Assembly (NCBI GenBank): GCA_963822575.1
Contig: CAWGHZ010000007.1
Coordinates: forward strand, 558,001 to 622,000
From: CAWGHZ01 sp963822575
GTDB taxonomy: Bacteria; Pseudomonadota; Alphaproteobacteria; MPNO01; DASWLB01
Reading direction: 5' to 3'
Length of the DNA stretch: 64,000 bases
Part shown: positions 27,498-36,255 of the stretch, in pieces
Numbering within the stretch: the first letter of the stretch is position 1
How the letters are laid out: each line of letters begins with the position of its first letter
Translations under genes and position numbers: made by a program
Notes under the pieces: generated by a model
Database searches by the model: none
The model's input: only the letters and a program-made list of their open reading frames with translations
What the model was told of the DNA's origin: nothing

Positions 27498-28325
27498 CTA
27501 GAAGAATGCGAGGGTGCGGATCTCAATCAATTCGCGCGGCGCGCCGCCGGGCGGCGAGGTCGGGTCGTCGAACGCCGAGTGCGCGGTCCAGCGCGCTACA
27601 TCGCGCTTCGAATCGAACACCTTGAACACCAGCGCCTCGTCCCGCGTCATGCGCGGGAACCAGTACCAGTAGTGCTTCGGGTTGTAGCGCATGGCGTAGG
27701 TCTGGCCGACGCGGCCGGGATAGCGTCGCTCGCTGATCACGCCATCCTCGAACGCGATCGAGCGCGCGTCGCAGATGGCGAGCGGATAGGTCTCGATCGG
27801 CTTGTTGATCGGCCGCCAGCATTGGACGATGGCGAAGCGGCCCTTTAGCAACGCCTCGGCCTCGTCGCCCATCAGGTCGCGCACGCGCTGCGGGCCCGAC
27901 CATTCGGTGTAGTCGTTGTGCGCGCGCAGGACGGGCTCGCGCAGCTTGCGCGCCTCGCGCTCGTCCTCGTCGGCGAGGCGCACGGTGTGGTCGAACACCA
28001 CCACGCGCTTGGCGCCCGCCTCGCGCTTGATCAGCTCCTCCATTTCCGGGTAGTAGCTGCGGACGATCTCCGCCTCGTCGTAGAAGTCGCGCATTTTGGT
28101 ATGGTGGTCGACGAAGCGGAAGCCGTGCACGTCGAGCACGAACTCGGGGATGTGCGGCCGTCCGTTGTGCAGCACGACCTTGTGTGCCTCGTGCTTGGCG
28201 CCGGAGCGCCGCTCGGTCGAGCCCGGCCCGCCGGTGAAGGTCCACGGCATGTCGCCTGTGTCGAGATGGTAGTTCATCTCCACCTCGAGCGTGTCGGGGG
28301 CCAGGTCCTGGGTCATCGTCGCCAT
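27498..28325 (-). CDS. CmcJ/NvfI-like oxidoreductase
   Basis: Protein of 275 aa resembling the CmcJ/NvfI (AsaB) family, some members of which act as 2-oxoglutarate/Fe(II)-type or related oxidoreductases in secondary metabolism. Landmarks are VLRAHNDYTEWSGPQRVRDL (candidate His-Asp pair), FAIVQCWRPINKPIETYPLA and RYPGRVGQTYAMRYNPKHYW. AAGGAG lies just upstream of ATG 28325. It follows the TRAP permease gene by about 75 bp on the same strand, so it may act on the imported compound. The substrate is unknown. Confidence 0.75.
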   Translation of the reverse strand: MATMTQDLAPDTLEVEMNYHLDTGDMPWTFTGGPGSTERRSGAKHEAHKVVLHNGRPHIPEFVLDVHGFRFVDHHTKMRDFYDEAEIVRSYYPEMEELIKREAGAKRVVVFDHTVRLADEDEREARKLREPVLRAHNDYTEWSGPQRVRDLMGDEAEALLKGRFAIVQCWRPINKPIETYPLAICDARSIAFEDGVISERRYPGRVGQTYAMRYNPKHYWYWFPRMTRDEALVFKVFDSKRDVARWTAHSAFDDPTSPPGGAPRELIEIRTLAFF

Positions 28326-28399
28326 CGGAGGCTCCTTCGGTCACACCGCCTGTGGCCCCAATATTAAGATCGCCGCCGGCCCAAGTCCAACCCCGCCCC

Positions 28400-30334
28400 T
28401 CAGGCCAGCCGGCGCACCCGGCGGGTGGCGTAGAACTCACGCGCCAGCAGCACGGCGCCCAGCGCAAGCCCCGCAAGGTCTGTCAGCTCGCCATGGGGCA
28501 TGGCCTTGGCCGGGATGAAGAGCAGCAGTCCGGCGACGGCGAAGCCGATCCGGACCGGGAGCGTGATCGGCCGCGTGCAGTAGCCGGCGAAGGCGGCGCA
28601 GATCATCCATACGCCCGCGACCGCGGTGACGAAGGTCGTCGCGATTGTCAAAGGCGAGCCCTCGAGCAGCAGGCTCGGCGCCCGCACGAACAGGAACGGG
28701 ATGATGTAGGCGATCCATCCGAACCGGCACGCGGCCCATCCGGTCTTCATCGGGTCGGTCTGCACCAGCGACGCCGCCGCGTAGGCGGCCATCGCCACCG
28801 GCGGCGTGATCATCGACATCATGCCGAAATACATGACGAACATGTGCGCGGCCATCGGCTCGATGCCGATCTTGACCATCGCCGGCGCGACCAGCGCTGC
28901 GAGCAGCACGTAGACACCCACCGTCGGCATGCCCATGCCGAGTACGATGCACACCGCCGCCGCCAGGAACAGCAGCAGCCACACGTTGCTGCCGCCGATC
29001 TTCACGAGCGCGAGGGTCAGCGAGAAGCCGAGGCCCGAGATGTTGAGGACGCCGATGATGAACCCCGCCGCGGCGCTGATCGCCAGAAGGTCGAGGGCGG
29101 CGAGGCCGGTGCCGTGCAGCGCCTTGACCACGGCGGCGAGCGTCAGGCGCTGCTCGCCGTAGCCGATGACGAGCCCGGTCGCGATCAGCACCAGCGCGGC
29201 GGCAAGCGCAGAAAGCTCGGGCGACCAGTTGAGCCAGAACAGCGTCGCGATCAGCACGGCGAACGGCACCGGGAAGTGCCAGCCTTTCGCCAGCACCGAA
29301 AGAAGACGCGGCAAGCGCGACTTCTCCACCGGCGCGATGCCGACGCGCGCGGCAAGAAGGTCGGCCTGGAAGAACAAGGCGAGGTAGTAGAGGAGCGCCG
29401 GCACGATCGCCGCGATCACCACGTCGCGGTAGGGCACCTGCAGGAACTCCGCCATCAGGAAGGCGGCGGCGCCCATCACCGGCGGCATGAGCTGCCCGCC
29501 GGTCGACGACACCGCCTCGATCGCGGCGGCGACATGCGCTGGATAGCCGCCCTGGCGCATCAGCGGGATCGTGATCACGCCCACCGACGCGACGTTGGAG
29601 ACCGCCGAGCCCGAGATCATGCCGAACAGGCATGACGCGCTGACCGCGATCTTGGCCGAGCCGCCGCGATAGCGTCCCATCACGGCAAGCGAGATGTCGG
29701 TGAAGAAGGCTGAGCCGCCCGACGCGAACAGGAGCTGGCCGAAAAAAACGAAGGCGATCACGATGGTCGTCGCCACCACCATCGGCGTGCCCAGCATGCT
29801 GCCGGGGTCCCACACCAAATAGTAGGCGAGCTGGCCGAGCTTGACCGGCCGGCCGGCGAGCTCGCCCGGCACCAGATGGCCGACCAGAGCGTAGCCGAGG
29901 AAGCACACGACCACGACCACGAGCGCATTGCCGGTCATCCGGCGCAGCGCCTCGACGGCGAGCGGGATCACGATGAAGGCGACGACCAGACCGTCGACCG
30001 GGCGCGCTACCACCTCCTCGGAAAGCGTCGGGAAGCGCACCGCCACGTAGCCGACGGCGGCAAGGCTCGCCGCCGCCAGGGCCCAGTCGTACCAGGGCAC
30101 GTGCGGGCGGGGCGCGCCGCGCCGCGCCGGCTGGTTCAGGAACACCAGCGCGAGCCCCAGCCCGAACATGCCAGCCAGGAACTGCTCGTTGAACAGGAGG
30201 AGCCCGAGCACGTCGCGATAGAGTTCGGCCGCCTTGGCGATGGAAGCGAGCGTCAGCAGCGCCGCGCCGCCGCCGATCAGCGCCCGGACGCCCGCGGAGC
30301 GGGCGCCCGGCGCCGGTTTGGCCTCTTCGGTCAC
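28400..30334 (-). CDS. TRAP transporter fused permease (4TM/12TM)
   Basis: Protein of 644 aa with about 18 hydrophobic helices, the fused small and large permease of TAXI-type TRAP transporters. Landmarks of the DctM-like part are VATTIVIAFVFFGQLLFASG, GSAVSNVASVGVITIPLMR and GQLMPPVMGAAAFLMAEFL. Transport of an organic acid or small neutral compound is driven by an ion gradient. The gene follows the TAXI binding protein gene by 33 bp. TAXI systems usually carry this fused permease. Confidence 0.93.
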   Translation of the reverse strand: MTEEAKPAPGARSAGVRALIGGGAALLTLASIAKAAELYRDVLGLLLFNEQFLAGMFGLGLALVFLNQPARRGAPRPHVPWYDWALAAASLAAVGYVAVRFPTLSEEVVARPVDGLVVAFIVIPLAVEALRRMTGNALVVVVVCFLGYALVGHLVPGELAGRPVKLGQLAYYLVWDPGSMLGTPMVVATTIVIAFVFFGQLLFASGGSAFFTDISLAVMGRYRGGSAKIAVSASCLFGMISGSAVSNVASVGVITIPLMRQGGYPAHVAAAIEAVSSTGGQLMPPVMGAAAFLMAEFLQVPYRDVVIAAIVPALLYYLALFFQADLLAARVGIAPVEKSRLPRLLSVLAKGWHFPVPFAVLIATLFWLNWSPELSALAAALVLIATGLVIGYGEQRLTLAAVVKALHGTGLAALDLLAISAAAGFIIGVLNISGLGFSLTLALVKIGGSNVWLLLFLAAAVCIVLGMGMPTVGVYVLLAALVAPAMVKIGIEPMAAHMFVMYFGMMSMITPPVAMAAYAAASLVQTDPMKTGWAACRFGWIAYIIPFLFVRAPSLLLEGSPLTIATTFVTAVAGVWMICAAFAGYCTRPITLPVRIGFAVAGLLLFIPAKAMPHGELTDLAGLALGAVLLAREFYATRRVRRLA

Positions 30335-30367
30335 GCGGTCAGGACCCGGATCGTGTCCTCTCCCGGA

Positions 30368-31342
30368 TCACCCCTTGGGCGGCCACGCGCCGATCTCCTT
30401 GTAGTACTTGATCGCGCCCGGATGGAATTGCACCGGGTCCATCTTCTTGTTCATGCGCTGGGGGTTGAACTCGGCGAGCGGGCCGAACCCGGCGACCAGC
30501 TCGGCCTTGTGCTCGTGCATCGCCTTGGCCAGCTTGTAGACCGCGTCGTCCTTCACGTCCTTGTTGGCGAGCACCATGTAGTCGTAGGCGAACATCATGG
30601 TGGGCGCGAGGATGCCGACCTTGCCCTTGCCCGGCTTCACCTCCGTCGCGTAGGCGACGGGCACGAACTTCTTGAGCCGCGCCATCGCCTCCGGCGCGGG
30701 GTCGATGGCGAGCGCGCGGATCCCCCCGACTTTGGCGTCGGTCTCGGCCACCGCACCGGCGCCGAGCGCGAAGTTGAACGCGTCGGCCTTGCCCTGGGCG
30801 AACTCCTCGGCGCCGCCGACCACATTGGGCACGCGGACGCGCTTGATGTCGTCGTAGCTGAGGCCGCCATTGGCCAGGATGCCGTGCGCCAGGATGTCGA
30901 CGATCTTCTGGCTGACATAGTCGGTCGGCACGCGCATGCCCTTCAGGTCGGCGATCGTCTTGATCGGCAAATCCTTCTTGACGAACAGGCCGTTATAGAG
31001 CGGCGTCAGGATCGCCACCGCGCGCACGTTGGGCTGTGGCTTGCCCTTGTAGATCACCGTGCCGGTCACCGCGTAGTTGGTCTCCAGCTCGTTGGCGAGG
31101 CCGAACTCCACCTCGCCGGCGCTGATCGCCGGCACGTAGGCGGAGGTGCCGCCGAACGGCTGGATACGCAGCGCAAGGCCGTTGTCCGACGCCACCTTGG
31201 CGAGCGCCGCGCCCGCCGCATAGGTAAAGAACCCTTGTTTGCCCGTGCCGAGCCCCATCACCTGGGCGGCGGCGGGCTGTGCCCCGGCGAACGCCAGGGC
31301 GGCGGCGCCGACGGCAAGTGCGCCGACGATACGCGATGCCAT
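30368..31342 (-). CDS. TAXI family TRAP transporter solute-binding protein
   Basis: Protein of 324 aa with a signal peptide (residues about 1-27, ending AQPAAAQ) and the TAXI layout: LGTGKQGFFTYAAGAALAKV near the start, GEVEFGLANELETNYAVTG, and a late LHEH-type helix. It binds the substrate in the periplasm and hands it to the fused permease encoded downstream. The ligand cannot be read from the sequence. It diverges from the molybdenum hydroxylase remnant genes across a 149-bp region that probably holds promoters for both. Confidence 0.92.
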   Translation of the reverse strand: MASRIVGALAVGAAALAFAGAQPAAAQVMGLGTGKQGFFTYAAGAALAKVASDNGLALRIQPFGGTSAYVPAISAGEVEFGLANELETNYAVTGTVIYKGKPQPNVRAVAILTPLYNGLFVKKDLPIKTIADLKGMRVPTDYVSQKIVDILAHGILANGGLSYDDIKRVRVPNVVGGAEEFAQGKADAFNFALGAGAVAETDAKVGGIRALAIDPAPEAMARLKKFVPVAYATEVKPGKGKVGILAPTMMFAYDYMVLANKDVKDDAVYKLAKAMHEHKAELVAGFGPLAEFNPQRMNKKMDPVQFHPGAIKYYKEIGAWPPKG

Positions 31343-31491
31343 GCAAGTCTCTCCCTCTCTGGGTCGTTTGGTTGGGCCGCGGCGGGGCCGCGATCCGGCA
31401 GGGCTTATACCCCGTTTTGCCCACGGCGCGGAATGGGGAACCGCGGCGAAGCGGGCGGCGTTGGCCGTCCGGGGGCACCGCCAATGGAGGC

Positions 31492-31968
31492 ATGTCGACC
31501 GTGGTCCAGACCGCCCTCGTCGTGAACGGCAAACGCCGTTCCCTGGCGCTCGATCCGCGCGTCACGTTGCTCGACGCGCTGCGCGAGCATATCGGCCTCA
31601 CCGGTCCCAAGAAGGGCTGCGATCACGGCCAGTGCGGCGCCTGCACCGTCCTTTGCGACGGCCGCCCGGTGCTCGCCTGCCTGACGCTCGCCTGCGCCGT
31701 GCGCGGCAAGGTTACCACCATCGAGGGGCTGGCGTCCGACGGCGCGCTCCACCCAATGCAGCAGGCCTTCCTCGACCACGACGCGTTCCAGTGCGGCTAC
31801 TGCACGCCCGGCCAGATCATATCGGCCGTCGCCTGCGTCGAAGGCGGCCATGCCGGCAGCGCCGCCGAGATCCGCGAGTTCATGAGCGGCAATCTGTGCC
31901 GCTGCGCCGCCTATCCCCGCATCGTCGCCGCCGTCGTCCAGGCGCGGCCGCTTCTCGCGAAGGGCTAG
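31492..31968 (+). CDS. Molybdenum hydroxylase 2Fe-2S small subunit (YagT-like)
   Basis: Protein of 158 aa with two 2Fe-2S domains: the plant-type CDHGQCGACTVLCDGRPVLAC at about residues 43-63, written here as CDHGQCGACTVLC then DGRPVLAC, and the helical-domain CGYCTPG and NLCRCAAY. It transfers electrons between molybdenum cofactor and FAD in xanthine/aldehyde dehydrogenases. The ATG at 31492 is only 1 bp after GGAGG; a GTG at 31501 is spaced 10 bp from it and may be the true start. The large subunit is missing downstream, so this protein probably has no complex to join. Confidence 0.85.
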   Translation: MSTVVQTALVVNGKRRSLALDPRVTLLDALREHIGLTGPKKGCDHGQCGACTVLCDGRPVLACLTLACAVRGKVTTIEGLASDGALHPMQQAFLDHDAFQCGYCTPGQIISAVACVEGGHAGSAAEIREFMSGNLCRCAAYPRIVAAVVQARPLLAKG

Positions 31969-31971
31969 GCG

Positions 31972-32496
31972 ATGCGTCCCTTCGCCTACGCCCCGGCCGA
32001 CAACCGCGCGAACGCGCTGCGCCTCGCCCAGGACGAGGGCGCGGCATACCTCGCCGGCGGGACCACAATTCTCGATTTGATGAAGCTCGACGTGATGCGG
32101 CCCAAGGCGCTGATCGACATCGGCGGGCTCGACGGCGCCGACGCCGCGATCGAGGCCCGGCCGGAGGGGCTCCGCCTCGGCGCGCTGGTGCGCATGGCGG
32201 ATGCTGCCGCGCATCCCGACATCGTGCGCGGCTACCCAGTGATCGCCCAGACGCTCAGCCTCGCGGCGAGCCAGCAGCTCCGCAACATGGCGACGCTCGG
32301 CGGCAACGTGCTGCAGCGCACGCGGTGCCTCTATTTCCGCGATCCGGGCGAGCCCGCCTGCAACAAGCGCGCCCCCGGTTCGGGCTGCGCCGCGCGCGGC
32401 GGCGTCAATCGCAAGCACGCCAACGCCGTGTTCCACGCCACCGGCAAGCGCATCCGCGACCTGCCGATCCGCATCGAAGACGTGCTGGAGGCGTAA
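31972..32496 (+). pseudogene. FAD subunit (YagS-like) fused in frame to the C-terminus of the molybdenum subunit
   Basis: Frame of 174 aa. Residues about 1-147 match the FAD-binding subunit of YagTSR-type enzymes: AGGTTILDLMKLDVMRPKAL, LGGNVLQRTRCLYFRD and ACNKRAPGSGC (an extra iron-sulfur motif). After GGVNRKHA it switches to NAVFHATGKRIRDLPIRIED, which reads like the extreme C-terminus of the large molybdenum subunit. About 150 residues of the FAD subunit and nearly all of the large subunit appear lost, roughly 2.7 kb. Full-length relatives are about 330 aa. The ku ribosome binding site lies in the last codons, so the right end looks native. Real deletion or assembly collapse cannot be told apart here. 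Confidence 0.75.
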
Positions 32497-32498
32497 GC

Positions 32499-33395
32499 AT
32501 GGCGCCGCGCGCGAGCTGGAAAGGCTATCTCAAGATCGCCGAGCTGACCTGCCCGGTCGCGCTCTACGCCGCGGTGACGTCGTCCGAGCGTATCTCGTTC
32601 CACGTCCTCAACCGCAAGACGGGCCATCGCGTGCACCGCCAGTACGTCGACAGCGTGACCGGGAAGCCGGTCGAGCCGGCCGAGACGGTCAAGGGCTATG
32701 AGACGGGCGAGGGCGAGCTGATTACGGTGGAGGCCGACGAGCTGGCGACGGCGGTGCCGCAGGGCGACAAGACGCTGACGGTCGAGGGGTTCATCCCGTG
32801 CGAGGCGATCGACCAGAGCTATTTCGACCGGCCCTACTTCCTCGGGCCGGACGGGGCGACGGGGCGCGAGTGCTACGCGCTGATCCGCGACGGCATGCGC
32901 AAGGAGAACGTCGCGGCGCTCGCCCGCGCCGTGCTGTTCCGCCGCGTCCGCACGCTTCTGGTCCGGGCGTACGGAGCGGGGCTCCTCGCCGTCGCGCTCA
33001 AGTTCGACTACGAGGTGCGCTCGGCCGAGGACGTGTTCGACGAGATCGCCGACGTCAGGACCAAGGGCGAGATGCTCGACCTCGCCAGGCACATCATCGA
33101 CACCAAGCGCGGCAAATTCGACCCCGCCGCTTTCGAGGACCGCTACGAATCCGCCCTCGCCGAGCTGGTGCGCGCCAAGCAGGCTGGCGAAAAGGTGCCC
33201 ACCAGGAAGCGCGCGCCGAAGGGCAAGGTGGTCGATCTGATGTCCGCGCTGCGCCGGAGCGCGGAGGGCGGGTCGTCCGACGGCGGCAAGTCCGCCGCCC
33301 GCCGCGCCAAGGGCAAGTCGTCCGGCCGCGCCGGCAAGTCGAGCTCCCGCTCCCGCAAATCCTCCGCCAGGCAGCCGCGCCGCAAGGCGGGGTAG
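32499..33395 (+). CDS. ku: Non-homologous end-joining protein Ku
   Basis: Protein of 298 aa of the bacterial Ku family, which forms a homodimer ring on DNA ends. Landmarks are WKGYLKIAELTCPVALYAAV, RISFHVLNRKTGHRVHRQYV, VKGYETGEGELITVEADEL and IDQSYFDRPYFLGPDG. The C-terminal 60 residues are a Lys/Arg/Ser-rich tail (KSSSRSRKSSARQPRRKAG), as in extended Ku proteins where such tails bind DNA. GGAGG sits 7 bp before the ATG. No ligD is in this window. It lies between two genes with large internal deletions. Confidence 0.95.
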   Translation: MAPRASWKGYLKIAELTCPVALYAAVTSSERISFHVLNRKTGHRVHRQYVDSVTGKPVEPAETVKGYETGEGELITVEADELATAVPQGDKTLTVEGFIPCEAIDQSYFDRPYFLGPDGATGRECYALIRDGMRKENVAALARAVLFRRVRTLLVRAYGAGLLAVALKFDYEVRSAEDVFDEIADVRTKGEMLDLARHIIDTKRGKFDPAAFEDRYESALAELVRAKQAGEKVPTRKRAPKGKVVDLMSALRRSAEGGSSDGGKSAARRAKGKSSGRAGKSSSRSRKSSARQPRRKAG

Positions 33396-33484
33396 CATCG
33401 CGAAACCTTGACAGCGGGCCGCCCGGCATGCGGTGAATCCGCGACCGGCGCGAATGAGGCACGCCGCGTAACGGGAGGATATCC

Positions 33485-33788
33485 ATGCTCGTCCGCGTCG
33501 CGCGTCCGCTTGCCCTGGCGGCCGCCGCCCTGGCCCTTGCCGCCGCCTTCGCCCATCCCGCCGCCGCCCTCGACAAGATCCGCGTCGGCAAGGCGGTGCC
33601 TTACATCTTCTCGTTCGCGGTGGTCGAGGTGGCGCAGGCCAAGGGCTTCTTCACCAAGGAGGGGCTCGAAGTCGAGAGCATCGGAGGCACTCGCCGTGCT
33701 GTCGAAATCGTTCGTCGAGCTCAAGCTGCTGCCGAAGGAGCCGGACCTCTCGAAATACGTCACCGAGAAGTACCTGCCGCAGATGTAA
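33485..33788 (+). pseudogene. ABC transporter substrate-binding protein with internal deletion
   Basis: The first 67 codons are a normal start of an NMT1/TauA-like periplasmic binding protein: a signal peptide ending AHPAAALD and then KIRVGKAVPYIFSFAVVEVA and GFFTKEGLEVESIG. At about 33685-33695 the coding sense jumps to another frame that reads SEALAVLSKSFVELKLLPKE and ends at 33788; this is the C-terminus of the same family. About 230 residues are missing between them. As written it cannot make a binding protein. The downstream ligase starts 4 bp later. Confidence 0.75.
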
Positions 33789-33792
33789 CGTG

Positions 33793-35245
33793 ATGGACGG
33801 CGCGCCCGCCTCCCGCCTGCCGCTCTACCGCCGCGCGCTCGACTGGGACGCGCTGGAGGCGGAGTACCCGCCGCCGGACCTGTTCTTCGACACGGTCTTC
33901 AAGTGGCCGGCGGAGCGCGTGCGCGAGCTGCAGGACCGCCGGTTCCGCGAGACCGTGGCGCGCGGCTGGCGAGAACCCGTTCTATGCCGCGCGCTGGCGC
34001 GCCGCCGGGCTGGAGCCGGGCGACATAAGCGGCCTCGACGACATCGCGAAAATCCCGCCCTTCACCTCGGACGACATCAAGGACGACCAGCGCGACCATC
34101 CGCCCTTCGGCCGCATCCCCGGCATCGCGCGCGGCGATCTCGGCACGGCGCCACTCAAGCTCGCGACCTCGGGCGGCACCACCGGCAAGCCGCGCGCCAC
34201 GCTGCATGCGCCGCGCGAATGGGAAATCCTCGCCAGCGGCACGGCGCGCGCGCTCTACGGCCAGGGCGCGCGGCCGGGCGACGCGATGCAGATCCCGGTC
34301 ACTTGCGCCACCGCCATGCTCGGCTGGGCCTACGCCAAGGCGTGCCAGGACTATCTCGGCATCCTGCCGCTTACCACCGGGTCGGGCGCGGTCACGCCGT
34401 CGCGCCGCCAGGTCGAGATGGCGTTCGATTTCGGCAGCGCGATCTGGGTGAGCTTCCCGGAGTACCTGATCCGCCTCGCCCAGGCGGCGAAGGACGAGCT
34501 CGGCCGCGACGTGCGCGACCTCAAGACCAAGTTCCTGACCAGCTTCCTGGGCCCCGACGTCGAGGGCACGCTGCGCCGCGAGCTGGAGGAATTGTGGAGC
34601 TGCCCCGTCTACGACAATTACGGCATCAACGAGATCGGGCTCGGCGCGATGGAGGGGCCCGACAAGGACGGGCGCTACTTCATGGAGGATCTCTGCTATT
34701 TCGAGATCCTCGACACCGAGACGGGCGCGGTCCTGCCGCCGGGCGAGATCGGCAACATGGTGGTGACCTGCTTCTACCGCCACGTCGCGCCGTTCATCCG
34801 GTACAACCTCCGCGACCTGACGCGCATCCTCCCCGCCGGCACCAGCGCGCTCGGCTCGAACTTCCGCCGCATGGACCATTTCCTCGGCCGGTCCGACGAC
34901 ATGGTGAAGATCCGCGGCGTCAACGTCTATCCGATGGCGTGCCTCGCCGCGGTCAAGTCCGACCCGCGTACCACGGGCGAATGGGTGTGCGTCGCCGAGC
35001 GCGTGGCCGCGGGCGGCGCGCCGCGCGACGAGCTCACGATCCATGTTGAGCTGCGCAAGGACGCGGGCGCGCGCGACGGGCTCGCGGACCACTTGGCCGA
35101 ACGGCTTCGCAGCGACCTCGGGCTTTCCGTTCGCGTCGTGCTGGCCGAGCCCGGTACGCTCGACGCGCTCGCCAATCTCGGCACCGGCGAGGGCAAGGCC
35201 AAGCGCCTCGTCGACCGCCGGCCGGGGTATGGGAAGAAGGGGTGA
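33793..35245 (+). CDS. Phenylacetate-CoA ligase-like adenylate-forming enzyme, frameshifted
   Basis: About 484 codons of a PaaK-like enzyme that activates an aromatic or other carboxylic acid with ATP. The AMP motif is LATSGGTTGKPRATLHAPRE; later motifs are CPVYDNYGINEIGLGAMEG, GNMVVTCFYRHVAPFIRYN and MVKIRGVNVYPMA. Reading changes from frame 1 to frame 2 near 33968-33972, where one base appears extra (expected RGW then ENPFYAARWRAAGL). Start at ATG 33793 rather than GTG 33790. It is followed 1 bp later by an amidohydrolase, so the two probably act in one pathway. The frameshift may be a consensus error. Confidence 0.8.
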
Positions 35246-35246
35246 C

Positions 35247-36147
35247 ATGCGCGCGATCGACGTCCACTGCCACACCTCGACCAAGGAGCACTACGACAGC
35301 CTCGGGCGCTTCGGGGTCGCGTTCGAGGCGATGTTCGGCAAGCTCGTCCCCAAAACGGTGGACGAAATGGCCGACGATTTCCGCCGCGATGACGTGATGT
35401 GCATGATGATCGCGATGGACGCCGAGTCCGAGACCGGCGAGCCTGCGATCCCCAACGACTTCATCGCCGGGCTGACCCAGGCGCACCCCGACGTGTTCCT
35501 GCCGGGCTGGGCGGTGGTCGATCCGTGGAAGGGCAAGGCCGCGCTCGCCGAGCTCGAGCGCGCCATCGGCAAGCTCGGCATGATCGGCCCCAAATGGATG
35601 CCGATCATGCAGGGCTTCTATCCGCACGACCGGCGCTTCTACCCGTTCTGGGATCTGTGCCAGTCGCTCGGCGCGCCGATCCTCACCCATTGCGGCACCA
35701 CCGCCATCGGGGCGGGGCTCGACGGCGGCGGCGGGCTCAAGCTCGACTACGCCAGGCCCATCCCCTGCATCGATACGATCGCCGCCGATTTCCCGCGTCT
35801 CACCATCGTCATGGCGCACCCGTCCTGGCCGTGGACCGAAGAGGCGATCGCCGTCCTCCTGCACAAGAAGAACGTCTACATGGACATCTCGGGTTGGCGG
35901 CCGAAATACATCCCCGCGCCCTTGAAGCACGAGATGAACCGGCGCCTGCAGGACAAGATCCTGTTCGGCTCCGACTATCCCGGCTGGTCGCCCGGCCAGT
36001 GCCTCGACGAGCTGGAGATGGAGGGGCTCCGCCCCGGCGTCGCCGAGAAGATCTTCCTACAAGAATGCAATGCGCGTGCTGAAGCTGGACGACAAGGTCG
36101 CGCGGGCGGAACAAGCCGCAAAGGCAAGGTCGAAAGCGGAACCGTAG
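35247..36147 (+). CDS. Amidohydrolase-2 family protein, C-terminal frameshift
   Basis: About 300 codons of an amidohydrolase-2 protein, the family of ACMSD and gamma-resorcylate decarboxylase, which use a Zn or Mn barrel for non-oxidative decarboxylation or hydrolysis. The metal motif is AIDVHCHTSTKEH at the start, with PILTHCGTT, VMAHPSWPW and LFGSDYPGW further on. Near 36058 one extra C in a CC run breaks the frame; without it the end reads YKNAMRVLKLDDKVARAEQA and stops at 36147, the expected C-terminus. As written the frame runs to 36164 with a foreign tail. Coupled to the PaaK-like gene. Confidence 0.82.
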
Positions 36148-36159
36148 CGCCTATCGTTT

Positions 36160-36247
36160 CGTGATTGCTGACCCGCGGGCTTGTCCCGCGGGGAAGCAAT
36201 CCAGCCGATTTCTGGATTGCTTCGTCGCTGCGCTCCTCGCAATGACG
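36160..36247. repeat. Dispersed palindromic repeat, family A copy 2 (variant left arm)
   Basis: Right half is the usual GCAATCCAG...CTGGATTGC...CTCGCAATGACG. The left arm is replaced by a second small hairpin, GACCCGCGGG and CCCGCGGGG, suggesting recombination between repeat types. It lies between two converging genes. Confidence 0.75.
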
Positions 36248-36255
36248 CTTGCCCC

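Noticed and set aside
27523..28476. Reverse-strand frame in another phase over the CmcJ-like gene
   Set aside because: Arg-rich shadow of the CmcJ-like gene, which has family motifs and a good ribosome binding site.
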